A DNA stretch of 64,000 nt, taken from assembly GCA_015501055.1 (NCBI GenBank), contig JADNYV010000065.1:62001-126000 (forward strand), written 5' to 3'. Position 1 is the stretch's first letter, and the number at the start of each line of letters is the position of its first letter. Source of the DNA: Mucidula mucida. Its lineage: Eukaryota; Basidiomycota; Agaricomycetes; Agaricales; Physalacriaceae. Both the position numbers and the translations under genes were made by a program. A model generated the notes under the pieces. The model had not been told where the DNA came from. It saw nothing but the letters and a program-made list of their open reading frames with translations, and made no database searches. Positions 45,359-56,703 of this stretch are shown here, piece after piece.

Positions 45359-47973
45359 ATGCGCGTCTTTTCCGCCCAGTCCGTCTTTGTTGTTTCGTCC
45401 TTGGCATCTGTCGCCTATGCTGCGACGCGTCAGTTCGACATCGATATTCTCAACAAAGTCATAGCGCCTGATGGCTTTGCTCGATCGTGCGTGTCCTTGA
45501 AGTATGGTGCCGTGTTCTTATTACTTATCAGCGCAATCGCTCCTGGTGGGACCTTTCCTGGCCCTACCATTATCACGAACAAGGGAGATTCTGTCGAGAT
45601 CGCGACCCACAATAAGCTCACGGACCCGAAAATGAGGAGAAGTTTCTCGATTGTATGCACAACTTGGTTACTTCTCTGCGCTCAGTAACACGTTTCCAGC
45701 ACTGGCATGGATTCTTTCAAGCCAAAACCTCCGCCATGGATGGACCCGCGTAGGTCTTTTCTCTTTCGGACATCGATATTGTGTGATAACCGTGTCATAA
45801 GATTTGTCAACCAATGCCCTATAGCACCTGGCGCCGACTTCACCTATGCCTTCGATACAGCAGGGCAGACGGGAAGGTATGATAGCTGTGTGCCTAGCAT
45901 TCGTCTCTGATAGATGCGGTTGTAGTTATTGGTACCATTCGCACCTTTCGACGCAGTACTGCGATGGTCTTCGAGGTGCTTTTATTGTATACGGTCTGTC
46001 ATATTGTTTCCATGTCGCCGGTTAACTCTGATTGATTCAAAGATCCCGATGATCCATTGGCACATCTCTACGATGTCGATGATGGTTCGCCTACGCATGT
46101 CTATTCTTGCAATAGCAAATGACACCATCATCCTAGAAAGCACTATCATTACTCTCGCTGATTGGTATCATGTTCTTGCCCCCGCTGCCCAGGATACGTT
46201 CTTTACTACTGGAAGTATCCCGTGCGTCGTTTCTACCGAACGTGCAGCTTGTAAACTCACTGAACTTTCCGTCAGCATCGCCGATTCAAGTAAGTTCCTC
46301 AGAATAAGCGATGATGGTTACTGCCATAACGCGTCAATAGCTCTCATTAACGGTCGCGGACGTTACAACGGCGGTGTAAGTTTCTCTCCATGGTGCCACT
46401 TTCTGAGTCTCATACAGTGACAGCCTTTGGTCGATTTTGCCGTCATCAACGTGAAACAAGGCCTACGATACAGGCGGGTCTCTTGGCCCTTCGTGACTTG
46501 TTTCTGCTAATACAAGATCCACAGGCTTCGCATCGTCTCCATTTCGTGCCGGCCCTTTTTCACCTTCTCTGTCGATTCCCACAATCTAACGGCAATAGAA
46601 TTCGATGGCGTTGAACACGATCCAGTCGTAGCCGAGAACGTTGATGTTTTTGCTGGTACGTGGTCTGAAGAGAGTTGATCATGTCTTCATTCCCGCAAAG
46701 CTCAGCGCGTCTCTGTCATATTGGAGGCAAATCAGCCGATTGATAACTACTGGATCCGTGCTCCGTACGTCCAACAGGCGATTGATACATTTCTTCAGCG
46801 CTGACTCTGTCAGACCCACTGGCGGTAACCTCGCGAACAACCCGAATCGTGAGTTTTGTGTCAAATTGTGTCTGTGTGTAGTGTTAATTTCTCCCAGAAA
46901 ACCCCAACTTTGCTCTTGCCATTGTACGATATGAGGGTGCTCCTGCAGTTGAGCCTACGACCACACGAGTTCCTGGTGTAAAACTGGATGATGGTCTCAT
47001 GCATGTTTGTTTTCGTTGTCTTTATCACGAGCATACGACCTGACGTCCCTAGCCCATTGCCCAAGAAGGTCCTGGGAAGGTTGGTCAAGTTCAACGTACA
47101 CTTACTGATGTTAATGGCTTCACAGCTTGGTGACCAACCCGCAGATGTGCACTACGTCTTGAACATTGCTCAGGTATGCATCGACGTAGCATCAGATTCG
47201 TTTCATACTGAACTGCCGCGCGAAGCCCAACCCACCCTTTTTCGACATTAATGGCATTTCATACGTCTCTCCATCTGTCCCCGTGCTTCTGCAGATCCTG
47301 AGTGGAGCCGCGCAGCCTCAAGACTTCCTCCCCTCTGTACGTATAGAACGTCTTGACCCTGTCTAATGCGAACTGACGTGCTTTGGTAGGAACAAGTGAG
47401 TTAACCATCAACACCGACGCCAATCCAGAAGTCCTGATAATACTGAAGGTCTTCCTTCTTCCGCCCAACAAAACTATAGATATATCTATTCCTGGTACTG
47501 GAGCACATCCCTTCCATCGTGAGTATGTTCATCCGCTCGAATGATCCCCAATCTGACCACAAAAAGTTCATGGCCATAATTTCGATGTAATACGTCAGCC
47601 AAACACGGACGTCTTCAACTTCGTCAACCCACCTCGCCGTGACGTTACTCCCGGTGAGCGCTAAACCTCCTCTTATATTACATGCGTCTAACGTGATCTC
47701 GCAGTCAACGGCGGAAACATGACATTCCGCTTCTTCACGGACAACCCGGGCGCGTGGTTCTTGCATTGGTGCGTCCTTCTGTACCATCGGTAGACTACCG
47801 ACTAATCCAAGGACGCCCTCAGCCATATTGACTGGCACTTGGAGGCTGGCCTCGCTATCGCCTTTGCAGAGTCACCTGGGGATAACATTGAGGGACCTCA
47901 CGCGCAGATCACGCCGCAAGCATGGAATACGCTTTGCCCGGAATACGACGCCTTGCCCCCTGATGAGCAGTAA
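45359..47973 (+). CDS. Laccase (multicopper oxidase), secreted
   Basis: Twenty-two exons can be chained in frame to 526 residues, the usual laccase length. The start is the ATG at 45359, with a signal peptide ([21 protein letters not shown]). All four copper motifs are kept: [39 protein letters not shown] (across intron 47519-47566) and [16 protein letters not shown] (across intron 47769-47822); the residue 10 after the T1 Cys is Leu. The enzyme oxidises phenols with O2 outside the cell. Exons of 14 nt (46276-46289) and 6 nt (47390-47395) are needed. At 46478-46516 the frame is kept only by a 39-nt intron; with the more usual CACAG acceptor the frame would break, so a one-base error in the GGG there is possible. 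Confidence 0.85.
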
Positions 47974-48492
47974 ATGAGACGACCGCGCTAAAATCAAGTG
48001 GACTCTGTGCTTGCTGCTGACTAGTTTCCGATGTTGATTGTTTTGGCACGTCTTCGTCCTGTATCCGTACTCAATTTACACTATAAACTCTATGCTGGAA
48101 GTTTCGACGTTTATGAGATTAAGTATTATAGTTATCGAAGCCTCCATTGCCGCGGCCGCAGGCTGCATTGCGTCTCATCCTCTTCAGCGTCAAAGAAGAA
48201 AGCGTGGCACGCCTACATTCCTACAAGGAAGTCCATCGAACAGGCAACGACTGATCTGTTATTGCTTATTGAGCATAAAAGAGGGATATATGGACTGACA
48301 GGTTGCGTTGCACAGCAAGTTCATTTCAGAATCATTTCGAATTTACACATCTATCACGTGACCGCAAAATTGATAATAAGACCGTTTCTTAACTCTTCCA
48401 AGAACAACCACTACCAACAATTTGCGATTAAAGGTAATCCAGGGCTTCCGCTTCTTTCAACGTCTCTCACTGAAATATAGAAAGCTATCGTG
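47974..48492. other. Upstream region of the intact F-box gene
   Basis: No other gene is seen. The last 100 bp resemble the 5' block of the F-box pseudogenes, including a probable 5'UTR intron (GTAATC..TATAG) ending just before the ATG. Confidence 0.4.
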
Positions 48493-50169
48493 ATGAATTC
48501 TCACCGGAGTGCTTCTGGAATCACAGACGTCGTGCCCGCCAACTTTCTTTGTGACAGCCGAACTATGGAGAAGATCGCGGAGTCATTACTCCTGGATGAA
48601 ACGGCGCTTTTGTCACTGGAAGAAAATCTTTCCGGGCTCGAATCACGCCGACAATGCCTGCAGGGCAAGCTGGCGACCGTCGAACGACTCATTTCCGACG
48701 CAGTGGCAGAGCAGACGCGTCTTCGCTCCTCTATTGCGACCCATAAATCCCTCCTTGCCTACTCCCCAGTCCGCGCTCTCCCAGGGGAAGTCCTGAGCGA
48801 GATTTTCCTTTATTATATCGCCCTTTCCCAGACTGCGCAGGAAAATGTTTTCAAAGAGATCGTTGCGTCTCACCGCATCCACACACCTATCCTTCAGGTT
48901 TGCCGTCGATGGCGTACTACCGTTTTGGCTGATCCCAGGCTCTGGACCACTATCCCTTTGATTGGTTCTGGCGACAGGAGCAAATCTTACGCTCATCCTT
49001 TGATGTCGGTGTCTCCTGAAGAACGGGATGCTTACTGGAAAGCCTTGCAAAGTAGAATTGAGCGAACATCTGTTCTGCCTCTGCACCTTCTCTTCCACTT
49101 TACCACATACGGCGACATCGGCGATCCCCTCTACACCATCTCCTCGCTGCAGACCTTCATTAGCTTGTTCCCACGGGCACACTCCGTATCGCTCAAGATT
49201 TCTCATCCACCAACAGGCATTCCTGAGTTCGTATCAATCATGGAGAATGCCGACATTCCCCATGCAGACGGAGTCCATACGGCTCGGGTTGATGTCGGCG
49301 ACGCTGCATTCGGGCGAAGAGTTTTGTCCGCAATACCGAATGTGGAAGTGTTAGAAACGAGAGCAGTGAATATTGATCAGTGGTTCATTGATGCACCAAC
49401 TGCAGGATATCGCTTGCACAGCTTGCACCTTCTGGACCACTGGGCTGCTATACCGCTCGTACAAGTTTTGGATCTCCTGGATCGCGCGCCGCTGCTTGAG
49501 ACACTTAAACTCGCTGGCGTCTCCATCCCTCCTTCTATCGGCACCCTTCGTGTCGTAACTCATGAGAGTCTATCGACGTTCCACCTTGCTTGTGCGATGG
49601 CGGAGGACAACGATGTCGTGTTCGGTCATATTACACTCCCTGCTCTGCGTTCTCTATCGTATATGGGGGAACAACATTACCACGCTTGGCCCCGTTCAAG
49701 TCACATGGCATTTTTTCAGCGATCTGGTTGTATGTTATCGGATCTCACATTTCGGCGATGTCATGTCGACGATGAACGTCTCATCGAAATACGTACGTCT
49801 CAAAAAGCACTTGTCACCCTTCAGCTCAACCTTCTCGGTGACGAATACGCGGGAAAAAACACAGCTATTCCAATGCCAATCCTGGAATTTCTTTCTAAAA
49901 AGCCGAAAGGTGGCTCAGATCATCCGTTACCGGCGTTGACATGCCTCACAGTCGTGATACTTCCCCGACAGTTAAAGGCTGTGAAACGGCTGGTCCAATT
50001 TCGTTCTGAAGGACAGGCGAAGAAGAGTCGTATCGTGGCCCTTAGAGAATTTGGTATCAAGGTGCAGACAAAGCAGTTGGGCGATAAGATTCAGAAGTAC
50101 GAGCATGCGGCCCTGTTCAAGGACTTTGTGGACAACGGTAGTATTGGCATCCGTATCTCTTATGAGTGA
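48493..50169 (+). CDS. F-box protein with N-terminal coiled coil (intact family member)
   Basis: A single exon of 558 residues starts at the ATG at 48493. Residues about 38-82 form a coiled coil (LEENLSGLESRRQCLQGKL, then AVAEQTRLRSSI), and the F-box-like segment at about 92-150 contains ALPGEVLSEIFLYYIAL and VCRRWRTTVLADPRLWTTI. Leucine-rich segments follow (VLDLLDRAPLLETLKLAGV, LPALRSLSY, LTFRRCHVDDERLIEI). This layout is very common in Agaricomycetes; such proteins are presumed Skp1-cullin adaptors with fast-changing targets. It is the only one of four copies in this window without a lesion, and it lacks the long Asp/Glu run after WTTI found in copies 1 and 3. Confidence 0.85.
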   Translation: MNSHRSASGITDVVPANFLCDSRTMEKIAESLLLDETALLSLEENLSGLESRRQCLQGKLATVERLISDAVAEQTRLRSSIATHKSLLAYSPVRALPGEVLSEIFLYYIALSQTAQENVFKEIVASHRIHTPILQVCRRWRTTVLADPRLWTTIPLIGSGDRSKSYAHPLMSVSPEERDAYWKALQSRIERTSVLPLHLLFHFTTYGDIGDPLYTISSLQTFISLFPRAHSVSLKISHPPTGIPEFVSIMENADIPHADGVHTARVDVGDAAFGRRVLSAIPNVEVLETRAVNIDQWFIDAPTAGYRLHSLHLLDHWAAIPLVQVLDLLDRAPLLETLKLAGVSIPPSIGTLRVVTHESLSTFHLACAMAEDNDVVFGHITLPALRSLSYMGEQHYHAWPRSSHMAFFQRSGCMLSDLTFRRCHVDDERLIEIRTSQKALVTLQLNLLGDEYAGKNTAIPMPILEFLSKKPKGGSDHPLPALTCLTVVILPRQLKAVKRLVQFRSEGQAKKSRIVALREFGIKVQTKQLGDKIQKYEHAALFKDFVDNGSIGIRISYE

Positions 50170-50416
50170 TTACCATTGCTGTATAGTGTGATTCTTTGTG
50201 TAATGTCATTCATTTCGCGAGCTTTCTCAAGTCAATATATATTTGGAAAACAGTAGAGCGCCGGAAGAAGAAAGAGCGCGGGCGTTAAACCAAACCGTTG
50301 GAACACTACGATTCCTTCAAAATTCAGCGAACACGACAATGAGAATTGTTGATGAAAGATACTACAGCGGGCTAATAACGATTCTAAGCTACGACTACGG
50401 ACTTTCTAACTACATA

Positions 50417-51397
50417 TCACATAATGCAACAGCCTTCTTGCTTCTTTACTTCCTCCTTGATCTCTTCCGACTCGGCTAGGGACTGCAAATGTTTCGTTAT
50501 TGTCATCAAGCGCCGATCGGAATCCACAGTGCCCAGGCGGAGAGGTACGCTCCAGTGCTGGAAAGGTAACTTCTCAACAAGGGCTTCGACATCGAGAACC
50601 TTCTTGGCTTTACGCGTCCGAGGGTTTAACTTTCCTTCCTTGAGATAGAATTGGAGGTCCTCGTCGGACAAACGTGTTGGTTGGGCATCGGGATGACGTC
50701 GAAAAGTCCTGTTAGTCCACCACGGCCCGACAGCAGCGATAACGCGGACCTCTTGCGCATCTGTCTGTGCAAAGACATGGGCTGCGCCTGTGACCAGCTG
50801 CTCTTTGGCAGCGAAAAAAAGCCGTTCGAGGTCCCAAACACCAAAATTCTCTGGATGACGGCGGGAAGTAAACCTCTTAATCTCGACGAGCACGGGGATC
50901 TCGCGGTCGGCTATAACCCAGTGGGGCTTGGACCTGTCGGGGTGGATAGGAGGCGAATCAGGCTCCGTCGGTGTCATGATAAGATGGGCGATTGCGAAAT
51001 CGACGAGCTGGGCTGATGCTTCAGAACTAGCGGCTGTGGTACGATACGAGAGTGTAGGCTCGTCTTCAAAATCACCGTCGTCTTCATCAAGCAAGTCGCT
51101 CGCATCCCTCTCGTCGGTATTGGAATGGGAATTGGATGACGAGTCTTTCCCGGCTGGGGGTTCTGGATCTTCTGCTTCGTCCATATGAATAGATGGGTCT
51201 ATCCAAAGCAGGAATTGCGGCGCGACGACTAAATCGGGTCGGTCGGGAGGAATGATGTCAAGAAGAATGTGGTTCCACAAGGGGTACCAGTAGTATTCAA
51301 CGTTACGAATGTTGAAAGTGTAAGAGTAAGCGAGTGCGATTGAAAATGCTGCTCGGACAAGGGCCAACGTCCAAAGGCGTGGAGGACGGGGAGGCAT
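50417..51397 (-). CDS. Unknown protein with PD-(D/E)XK-like pattern and CaaX tail
   Basis: This single-exon frame of 326 residues starts with a hydrophobic segment (LVRAAFSIALAYSYTF). A VDFAIAHL strand at about 132-139 with an Asp, followed after a loop by IPVLVEIKRF at about 167-176, gives the D..ExK arrangement of PD-(D/E)XK nuclease folds. Between is an Asp/Glu/Ser-rich loop (about 72-115). A helix WDLERLFFAAKEQLV follows, as in that fold. The protein ends C-C-I-M, a good CaaX prenylation box. Nuclease activity is only an inference from the pattern; membrane anchoring by the lipid is likely if the end is real. Divergent Agaricomycete orphans with this layout exist, but I cannot name a family. 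Confidence 0.55.
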   Translation of the reverse strand: MPPRPPRLWTLALVRAAFSIALAYSYTFNIRNVEYYWYPLWNHILLDIIPPDRPDLVVAPQFLLWIDPSIHMDEAEDPEPPAGKDSSSNSHSNTDERDASDLLDEDDGDFEDEPTLSYRTTAASSEASAQLVDFAIAHLIMTPTEPDSPPIHPDRSKPHWVIADREIPVLVEIKRFTSRRHPENFGVWDLERLFFAAKEQLVTGAAHVFAQTDAQEVRVIAAVGPWWTNRTFRRHPDAQPTRLSDEDLQFYLKEGKLNPRTRKAKKVLDVEALVEKLPFQHWSVPLRLGTVDSDRRLMTITKHLQSLAESEEIKEEVKKQEGCCIM

Positions 51398-51888
51398 GTT
51401 TGCGTTGATTTAGAGGGCGCGGATTTAGATAGCAAGTAAAAATCAATAAGCCTAGCAGGTTATATCTGAGTGATCTTGCCCCATGATTGCAGGTATTGCT
51501 GCAACACACGACAATGGCGCGCAAAGAGATAGAGGGAACAAGTCGAAACCGTCAAAGTTGGCGCATCGTGTTCTTTGCTGCACTATTGTGAAGGACAATG
51601 TACGACGTCAAAGTGCACCTAAGTATCCTCCATTTGGGGGTGTCCGTTGTCAAAGTGTAGATAGACAATGGAGCGGAATATAATGACTCCGATGGAGACA
51701 AAGGATATGCCGTGGGAAACTTTAAAGGCCCGATCGTGACCCTGCCAAAGGGCTCAACCTCGGACTCAAAAGCCAACCATCACCTCAACAACCACGATCA
51801 TCGATCAGTGTACTTAGCTATACTTTTATCTCGAGTGAGTATCTATCACATCAGCTCTGCTACAACTGACGGTTTGTTACTAGCCATT

Positions 51889-52266
51889 ATGCGAAAGCCA
51901 GTCAACCCAGATCGTTATGTCTTCGGATTCCGCCTCAACGATGCCCACCTCCTGAAGCGTGGACGGGAGCTCAATCTCGGTCCAGAAACTACTGAATGGG
52001 AGGCCGCAGTGCTCGCCGAGGAAACTGCCAGGAGCGCCTATGTGCTTCCTACTCGCGAATTCGATATTCGAGCAGAACTATACGCCGTCAAGAGAACTCC
52101 CCAGCCCAACGATGGCAAGCGTCCAGGACGCTACAGCGCCTGGCTTTTGGCGTTGGGTAGCAACGTTCCCGGACGGAAGTTTGAGCCACCTTCGAAGGAA
52201 AAGATTCAGGAGGTTATGGAGCATTTTGGGTTCACAAAACCACCGCGATGGGCTGAAATTTACTAG
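51889..52266 (+). CDS. Small unknown protein, 125 residues
   Basis: From the ATG at 51889 the frame encodes MRKPVNPDRYVFGFRL to a stop at 52266. A CTTTAAAGG element at about 51719 and a probable 5'UTR intron (GTGAGT at 51835 to TACTAG at 51883) place a promoter at the right distance. The sequence is charged and looks folded (WEAAVLAEETARSAYVLP; KIQEVMEHFGF), with no Cys pair, signal or helix of membrane type. The frame is open further upstream, but without ATG. Confidence 0.5.
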   Translation: MRKPVNPDRYVFGFRLNDAHLLKRGRELNLGPETTEWEAAVLAEETARSAYVLPTREFDIRAELYAVKRTPQPNDGKRPGRYSAWLLALGSNVPGRKFEPPSKEKIQEVMEHFGFTKPPRWAEIY

Positions 52267-53080
52267 TGGTATGTGGCAAATATTGTCCATCATAACTTCG
52301 TCCTGACACCATCATAGTCCTTCGCCATTCTTACGCTATCATATTGCTATGTCGTCGTCCTCGTGTATTTCCACCGCATATCGCTGCATCATCTCCATGT
52401 ACCAATAGATCTCTCTTCTGTTTTCCAAGTTCGAGCCGTCTGACACTCGAAATGAATTAGCCCTGGTCTGAATACGTCCGTCATCGTTACAATTCCATCC
52501 TTCGTGCATCTCAGTATTCTCTGCCATGTAATGCGTGCTGCTGACACGTTTATTCCGGCCCAAATTTTTTGCCCTTACGCATCGCTGAGACTATACTTCT
52601 TTCTACAATGACGTCTATAGTTGCGAAACATCAGTTTGGAACACGGGTACATTTGGTAAACCTTCGTAAACTGATGTAGCTCGACCCAGGATTACAACCT
52701 CAACATCGTCTCACAAGCGTGGGTGAACTGGCGGTCATCTTGCTTTTGGATCCCCAGATTCGGAGAATGAGCCGACCCCATCGGCCGATGCACAAACCAC
52801 GAGTCAGCTGGTTGGTCGCGAGCACCCTGATGCTGACAGTGACCGTCAAATATCACCCACCGTCCGCCCTTCGTCGGTCTGCCTTGTCCGCCAGCAAGTC
52901 CCATGCGCCTAATACTATCTCGTAGTCCTCGCCTCGTGCGGTGGACTCGCCAATGCCTCCGTAATCGCCATTTGTCTTTATCAGCATCAAATGATCCAGT
53001 CATCAACCGGCAGAATGTTAATCCCAGCATATTTAAACAGAGAACCGACGCGTCCATCGCCTGCCCCCTTTGCGAACGAG
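52267..53080. other. Intergenic, nothing supportable
   Basis: A long antisense frame (about 52692-53471) runs into the transporter gene and has low-complexity composition; I do not accept it. No promoter element of the transporter was identified. Confidence 0.4.
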
Positions 53081-54918
53081 ATGTCTGTTCCCCCCGATCC
53101 CCTTGTTGAGGAGAAGCTCTCGGCTGGAGATGCAGACCAGCGCCAGGATGATGCTCTGGCAGGCACCGTCGCTCATGACGATTTTCCGGATGGCGGTCTC
53201 CGTGCTTGGTTGGTGATTCTTGGAGTGAGTTCTGCTTCGTCTTTACTGTAATGATTGGCTTACGATTTTCTGATTCAAGGCTATGTGTAATACATTTACG
53301 ACGTAAGGAGTGTTTGCATTTCGGATGGCCAATCCCCAGGTTGTGGGCGTCCTCTCTCGAACAGTTCAAGGGCTTATTTTTTGTTTTTTGTGTTATAGGC
53401 TGGGATACGTCAATTCCTGGGGTGTAAGCGTATCTTCGGCCGTCGCGTCCGAGTTTACTCATGAAGTACACAGTCTTACTACCAAACTGGCCTCCTCAAA
53501 GACACCCCACCGTCAAACATGTATGTTCCTTCGCTATATTCATATCATTTTAATTGATCTTGCCGCAGTGCTTGGACAGGCTCGATACAATACTGTCTCG
53601 TCTTCTTTCCCGCGTTCGTAGCAGGTCGACTCTTCGACTTGGGATATTGGCCGCCCGTGTTCCTCGGCTGTAGTGTTCTCCTCGTAACCGCAACGTTCCT
53701 CATTGGACAGTGCCATGAATACTGGCAGTTTCTCCTGTGTCAAGGGTTCGCCGTTGGTGTACGTAGCTTCACAGGTTTCGTTGCTGTCACTGATGTTTGC
53801 ACTAACAGATAGCGTGTGGTGGCATTATGAGTCCGACAACTGCAGTTCTCGCGCATTGGTTCAAACGGAGACGGGGCCTCGCCACGGGCCTTATGGCCGT
53901 GGGGTCATCGATCGGTGGGACAATCATCCCCATCGCTGCGAGGAACTTGATACCTAAAGTCGGGTATGTCGCATGTATCGCATGGAAGTAGCTGCTTATT
54001 CATGATTGAGTACAGGTTTCCTTGGACCATGAGGATCATCGGCTTCATCTTGCTCGTCGGTCTGGCGACATCCAACATGCTTGTTAAACGCCGCCTGCCC
54101 CCCGTCAAGACGGCTGGAGGTTTCTTCAACATCCGCGCCTTTCGCTCAGCTCCCTTCTCCTTCTACTGTGCGTCGACGTTTGTCCTGTTCTTCGGCATGT
54201 ACACTGTCCTCACGTATATCGACGTCTCTGCGGTATCCCATGGCATAGATGAAAACTTTTCTATCTCGTGGCAATCGTCAACGCGTCCTCAGCTGTGGGT
54301 CGGTATTGCGCTGGTGGCTTGGCGGATAGGATGGGCGCCATGAATGTAATGATCCCGTTCACTACCGCGAGCGCTGTCGTCACTATTGCGTGGCCCTTTG
54401 CAGTCACGAAAGGTGGTCTGATCGCCATCGCTGTTGTGTATGGGTGAGTATCAAATATACCACGTACAGCTACCATCTAATTGCCTTCAGATTTGTATCA
54501 GGATCGTTTATAGCCCTGTTCTCTAATCCGGTAATGGAGTTTGGAGATACATCCGATGTCGGGAGAAGAGTTGGGATGACGCGGAGTATCATGTCGCTGG
54601 GCGCTCTGGTTGGACCGCCAATTTCTGGCGCTATCAATTCGAAGACGGGTGGGTTCGAGGCGGTAGGGTATTATGCAGGTATGTTACGCAAGTTGGGGTC
54701 CGTTTCGATGTTGACCTTTTGGACAGGTAGCGCAATTCTCGTCGGTGTGGGCTTGATGCTCGCTAGTCGATATTATGCTTTGAAGGGGTTCTATCGGGAA
54801 AATGTAAGGGAGCGAGGCACCTGTATCTTTATCAGCACAATCAAATCAGTTGGGATTAGAGCGGCCCATGCTACCAATCCAGACTCGACGCTGTGTTTCG
54901 GACACGAATCATATACTG
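53081..54918 (+). pseudogene. MFS monocarboxylate-type transporter, probably disrupted
   Basis: From the ATG at 53081 the exons encode DDFPDGGLRAWLVILG, LGYVNSWG, AWTGSIQYCLVFFPAFVAG, ACGGIMSPTTAVLAHWF, RRRGLATGLMAVGSSIGG and later AVGRYCAGGLADRMG and GALVGPPISGAI, which is the standard order of a fungal MCT-like MFS protein with twelve helices. The coding frame jumps at about 54256: GIDENFS is read in one frame and FYLVAIVNASSAVG in the next, with no intron signature between, so one base is missing next to an AAAACTTTT run. Either the gene is dead or the assembly lost one base. The last intron and C-terminus (about 54805-54918) are tentative. Confidence 0.7.
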
Positions 54919-55489
54919 ATCAGGTCTATGAACTGGTGTATGAGCGGTGACTCTGGTTTCCAGTATGATCTCTGTCTCGAGCAGGCTCTCGCCCCCGGAG
55001 GAGTACGGATGCAAGGCACCGCCATATGCTGACTATGTAATGGTTTCGTCGCCAACGCCTGCCCCTCCAGTGCTCCGCCCAATCTATCGCAATGATGTCC
55101 GCCCCTAATGGTAGTGAGACATTCAATAACACATTTATAGAGCAAACACGTACTTTTGGGCCAGGCGCCTTCAGCTAGTGATTGTAATCTAGACGCCCTC
55201 CATCCTGCAGGCCATTCGATAACGACCCGAAGATATCACCCAGTTTGTCCTCCAGAATGCCATGATCAGTGCTGAAAGCGGTGCCGCGGTCTCCAAGCCT
55301 GGATTAGACACCATACCATGGCTTGTGTTTGCTGGCGATGGGGATACTGTACCATGCTCGTCCGGAACGAGCATCATGGTACCTCGTTCCCAGCGTCTCA
55401 TTGTCGTTTCACGCGATGATACTGGCTTCAGATGTTTAGTATAAATCGGTGAGCGCTGGGATGATGTCGCGAGTTTCCGGTTCGTCTTC
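54919..55489. other. Intergenic; unassigned open frame at 55262-55444
   Basis: A 60-codon plus-strand frame (DTIPWLVFAGDGDTVPCSSG) lies directly before the membrane gene and might be an exon of a degraded gene. I cannot extend or name it. Confidence 0.25.
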
Positions 55490-56503
55490 ATGCGTCGCAA
55501 ACCCGGCTTGCTGTATCTGCGCCTCGCGAGAAAGTATCGTTCGGTCGTTGCGACGAGCACGTTCATAATGCTCGCGCTATGGATTGTACTGGAGGTTCTG
55601 GTGTACTTTGCCAGGGATCGCGTCTTCAATGTGCATGACTATACATTTCGGTGCAGTCGCCCAACATTCAAGGCATGGTTGTTTTATCGGTCTATAGAGG
55701 CTGTCGTTTATCTGAATTGGTTCTACATCGTCGTACCAGTGGTCCCAGTGTTGTTCTTCGTCTATTGTCTGCGGCATGTAGTGGACATTTGGAGGGAGTT
55801 CAAGCGTCGCAAGGAACAGGTTGTGAGATGGCGTTTTGCGCGCTGGATTCAGGTGCCTTGGAGCCGCTGCCAGTGCATGTCAGTATCTACCTGGTGCATT
55901 TAATATTCTTCTTTTCTACAGTCCGCTCAACCCCGTTAACTAGGATCGTTGTCACGCACTCCCATCCGTGGTTCCTTTTCCTCGTCGTGATCACCGTCTA
56001 CCTCTCTTGGGCAGGCGCTATAGGAATGCCAGACACTATTCTACCGTTTCATTTCGGATACCATCCACCTCATCATGGACCGAGACCCCCTTGAGTTCGA
56101 CCAGGACCCAGAGGACGCTTCGATTAGCGACATCTTTAGCTTTGGACAACTACTTGTTGGGGCTGCAGCGATTCAGCCTGTGTATCAAGTGCCCCGATTG
56201 GCGTGGATACGAAAAGCTGAACTTTGGAATAACATTTGGCAACTACCGAGGTGGGTTTGGAGTGGATTGGTGTACTTCTTTGTGGGGAGAGAGAATCCAT
56301 GGGAGCCTATTCTGCGGCAAAGGATGGCCAAAGAGAGAGAGTCGGGTGAGGACATCATGATGTACGCCCCTGTTCAGACTCGTGAGGACATTCGGGACGT
56401 TAAGACACGTCAGGAGCGTAAGTTTTCAACGTCGGCAGATGACGGTCGGGTATTCAAACTACAGTCTACAATTCATTTGTCCGAAGCACATCATGTAACC
56501 TGA
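55490..56503 (+). CDS. Membrane protein of the amplified local family (best copy)
   Basis: Exon 1 (55490 to about 55880) encodes a basic start, then helices STFIMLALWIVLEVLVYF and IEAVVYLNWFYIVVPVVPVL, and a cytosolic motif HVVDIWREFKRR followed by RWRFARWIQVP. After an intron comes IVVTHSHPWFLFLVVITVYL, and a third exon carries ISDIFSFGQLLVGAA, WVWSGLVYFFVG and a charged tail. The splice between the second helix block and ISDIFS lacks a good GT donor, so the model is uncertain there. The family is unknown to me. Three decayed copies of this gene lie at 5.1-6.2, 7.7-8.6 and 14.6-15.0 kb. It sits between two MFS genes on the same strand. Confidence 0.5.
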
Positions 56504-56703
56504 CTTTCTTTCATTATCTTGCTATGGTCGTTTCAATAGAGCTGTGTTTAGTGTAAAGTAACTTATGCAATGTACCCTGCACTTCTGTAAAGATGTCAAC
56601 AATGTAAGGAACGGCTTTCCGAAGATCAGTGTGTAATGCTGAGGGCAAAACCGGAAGAGGAAAAAACCGGAAGTCTGCCTGATGACCTTGCTTGACTCGA
56701 ACC

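Noticed and set aside
48643..49206. A 187-codon antisense frame inside the intact F-box gene
   Set aside because: It is a shadow of the strongly biased codon use on the plus strand; no conservation is seen in the other copies.
52692..53471. A 259-codon antisense frame over the start of the first MFS gene
   Set aside because: The composition is repetitive Arg/His/Gln-rich and it overlaps clearly coding exons on the other strand.
55189..55629. A 146-codon minus-strand frame before the membrane gene
   Set aside because: It overlaps the first exon of the better-supported membrane gene and has basic, shadow-like composition.
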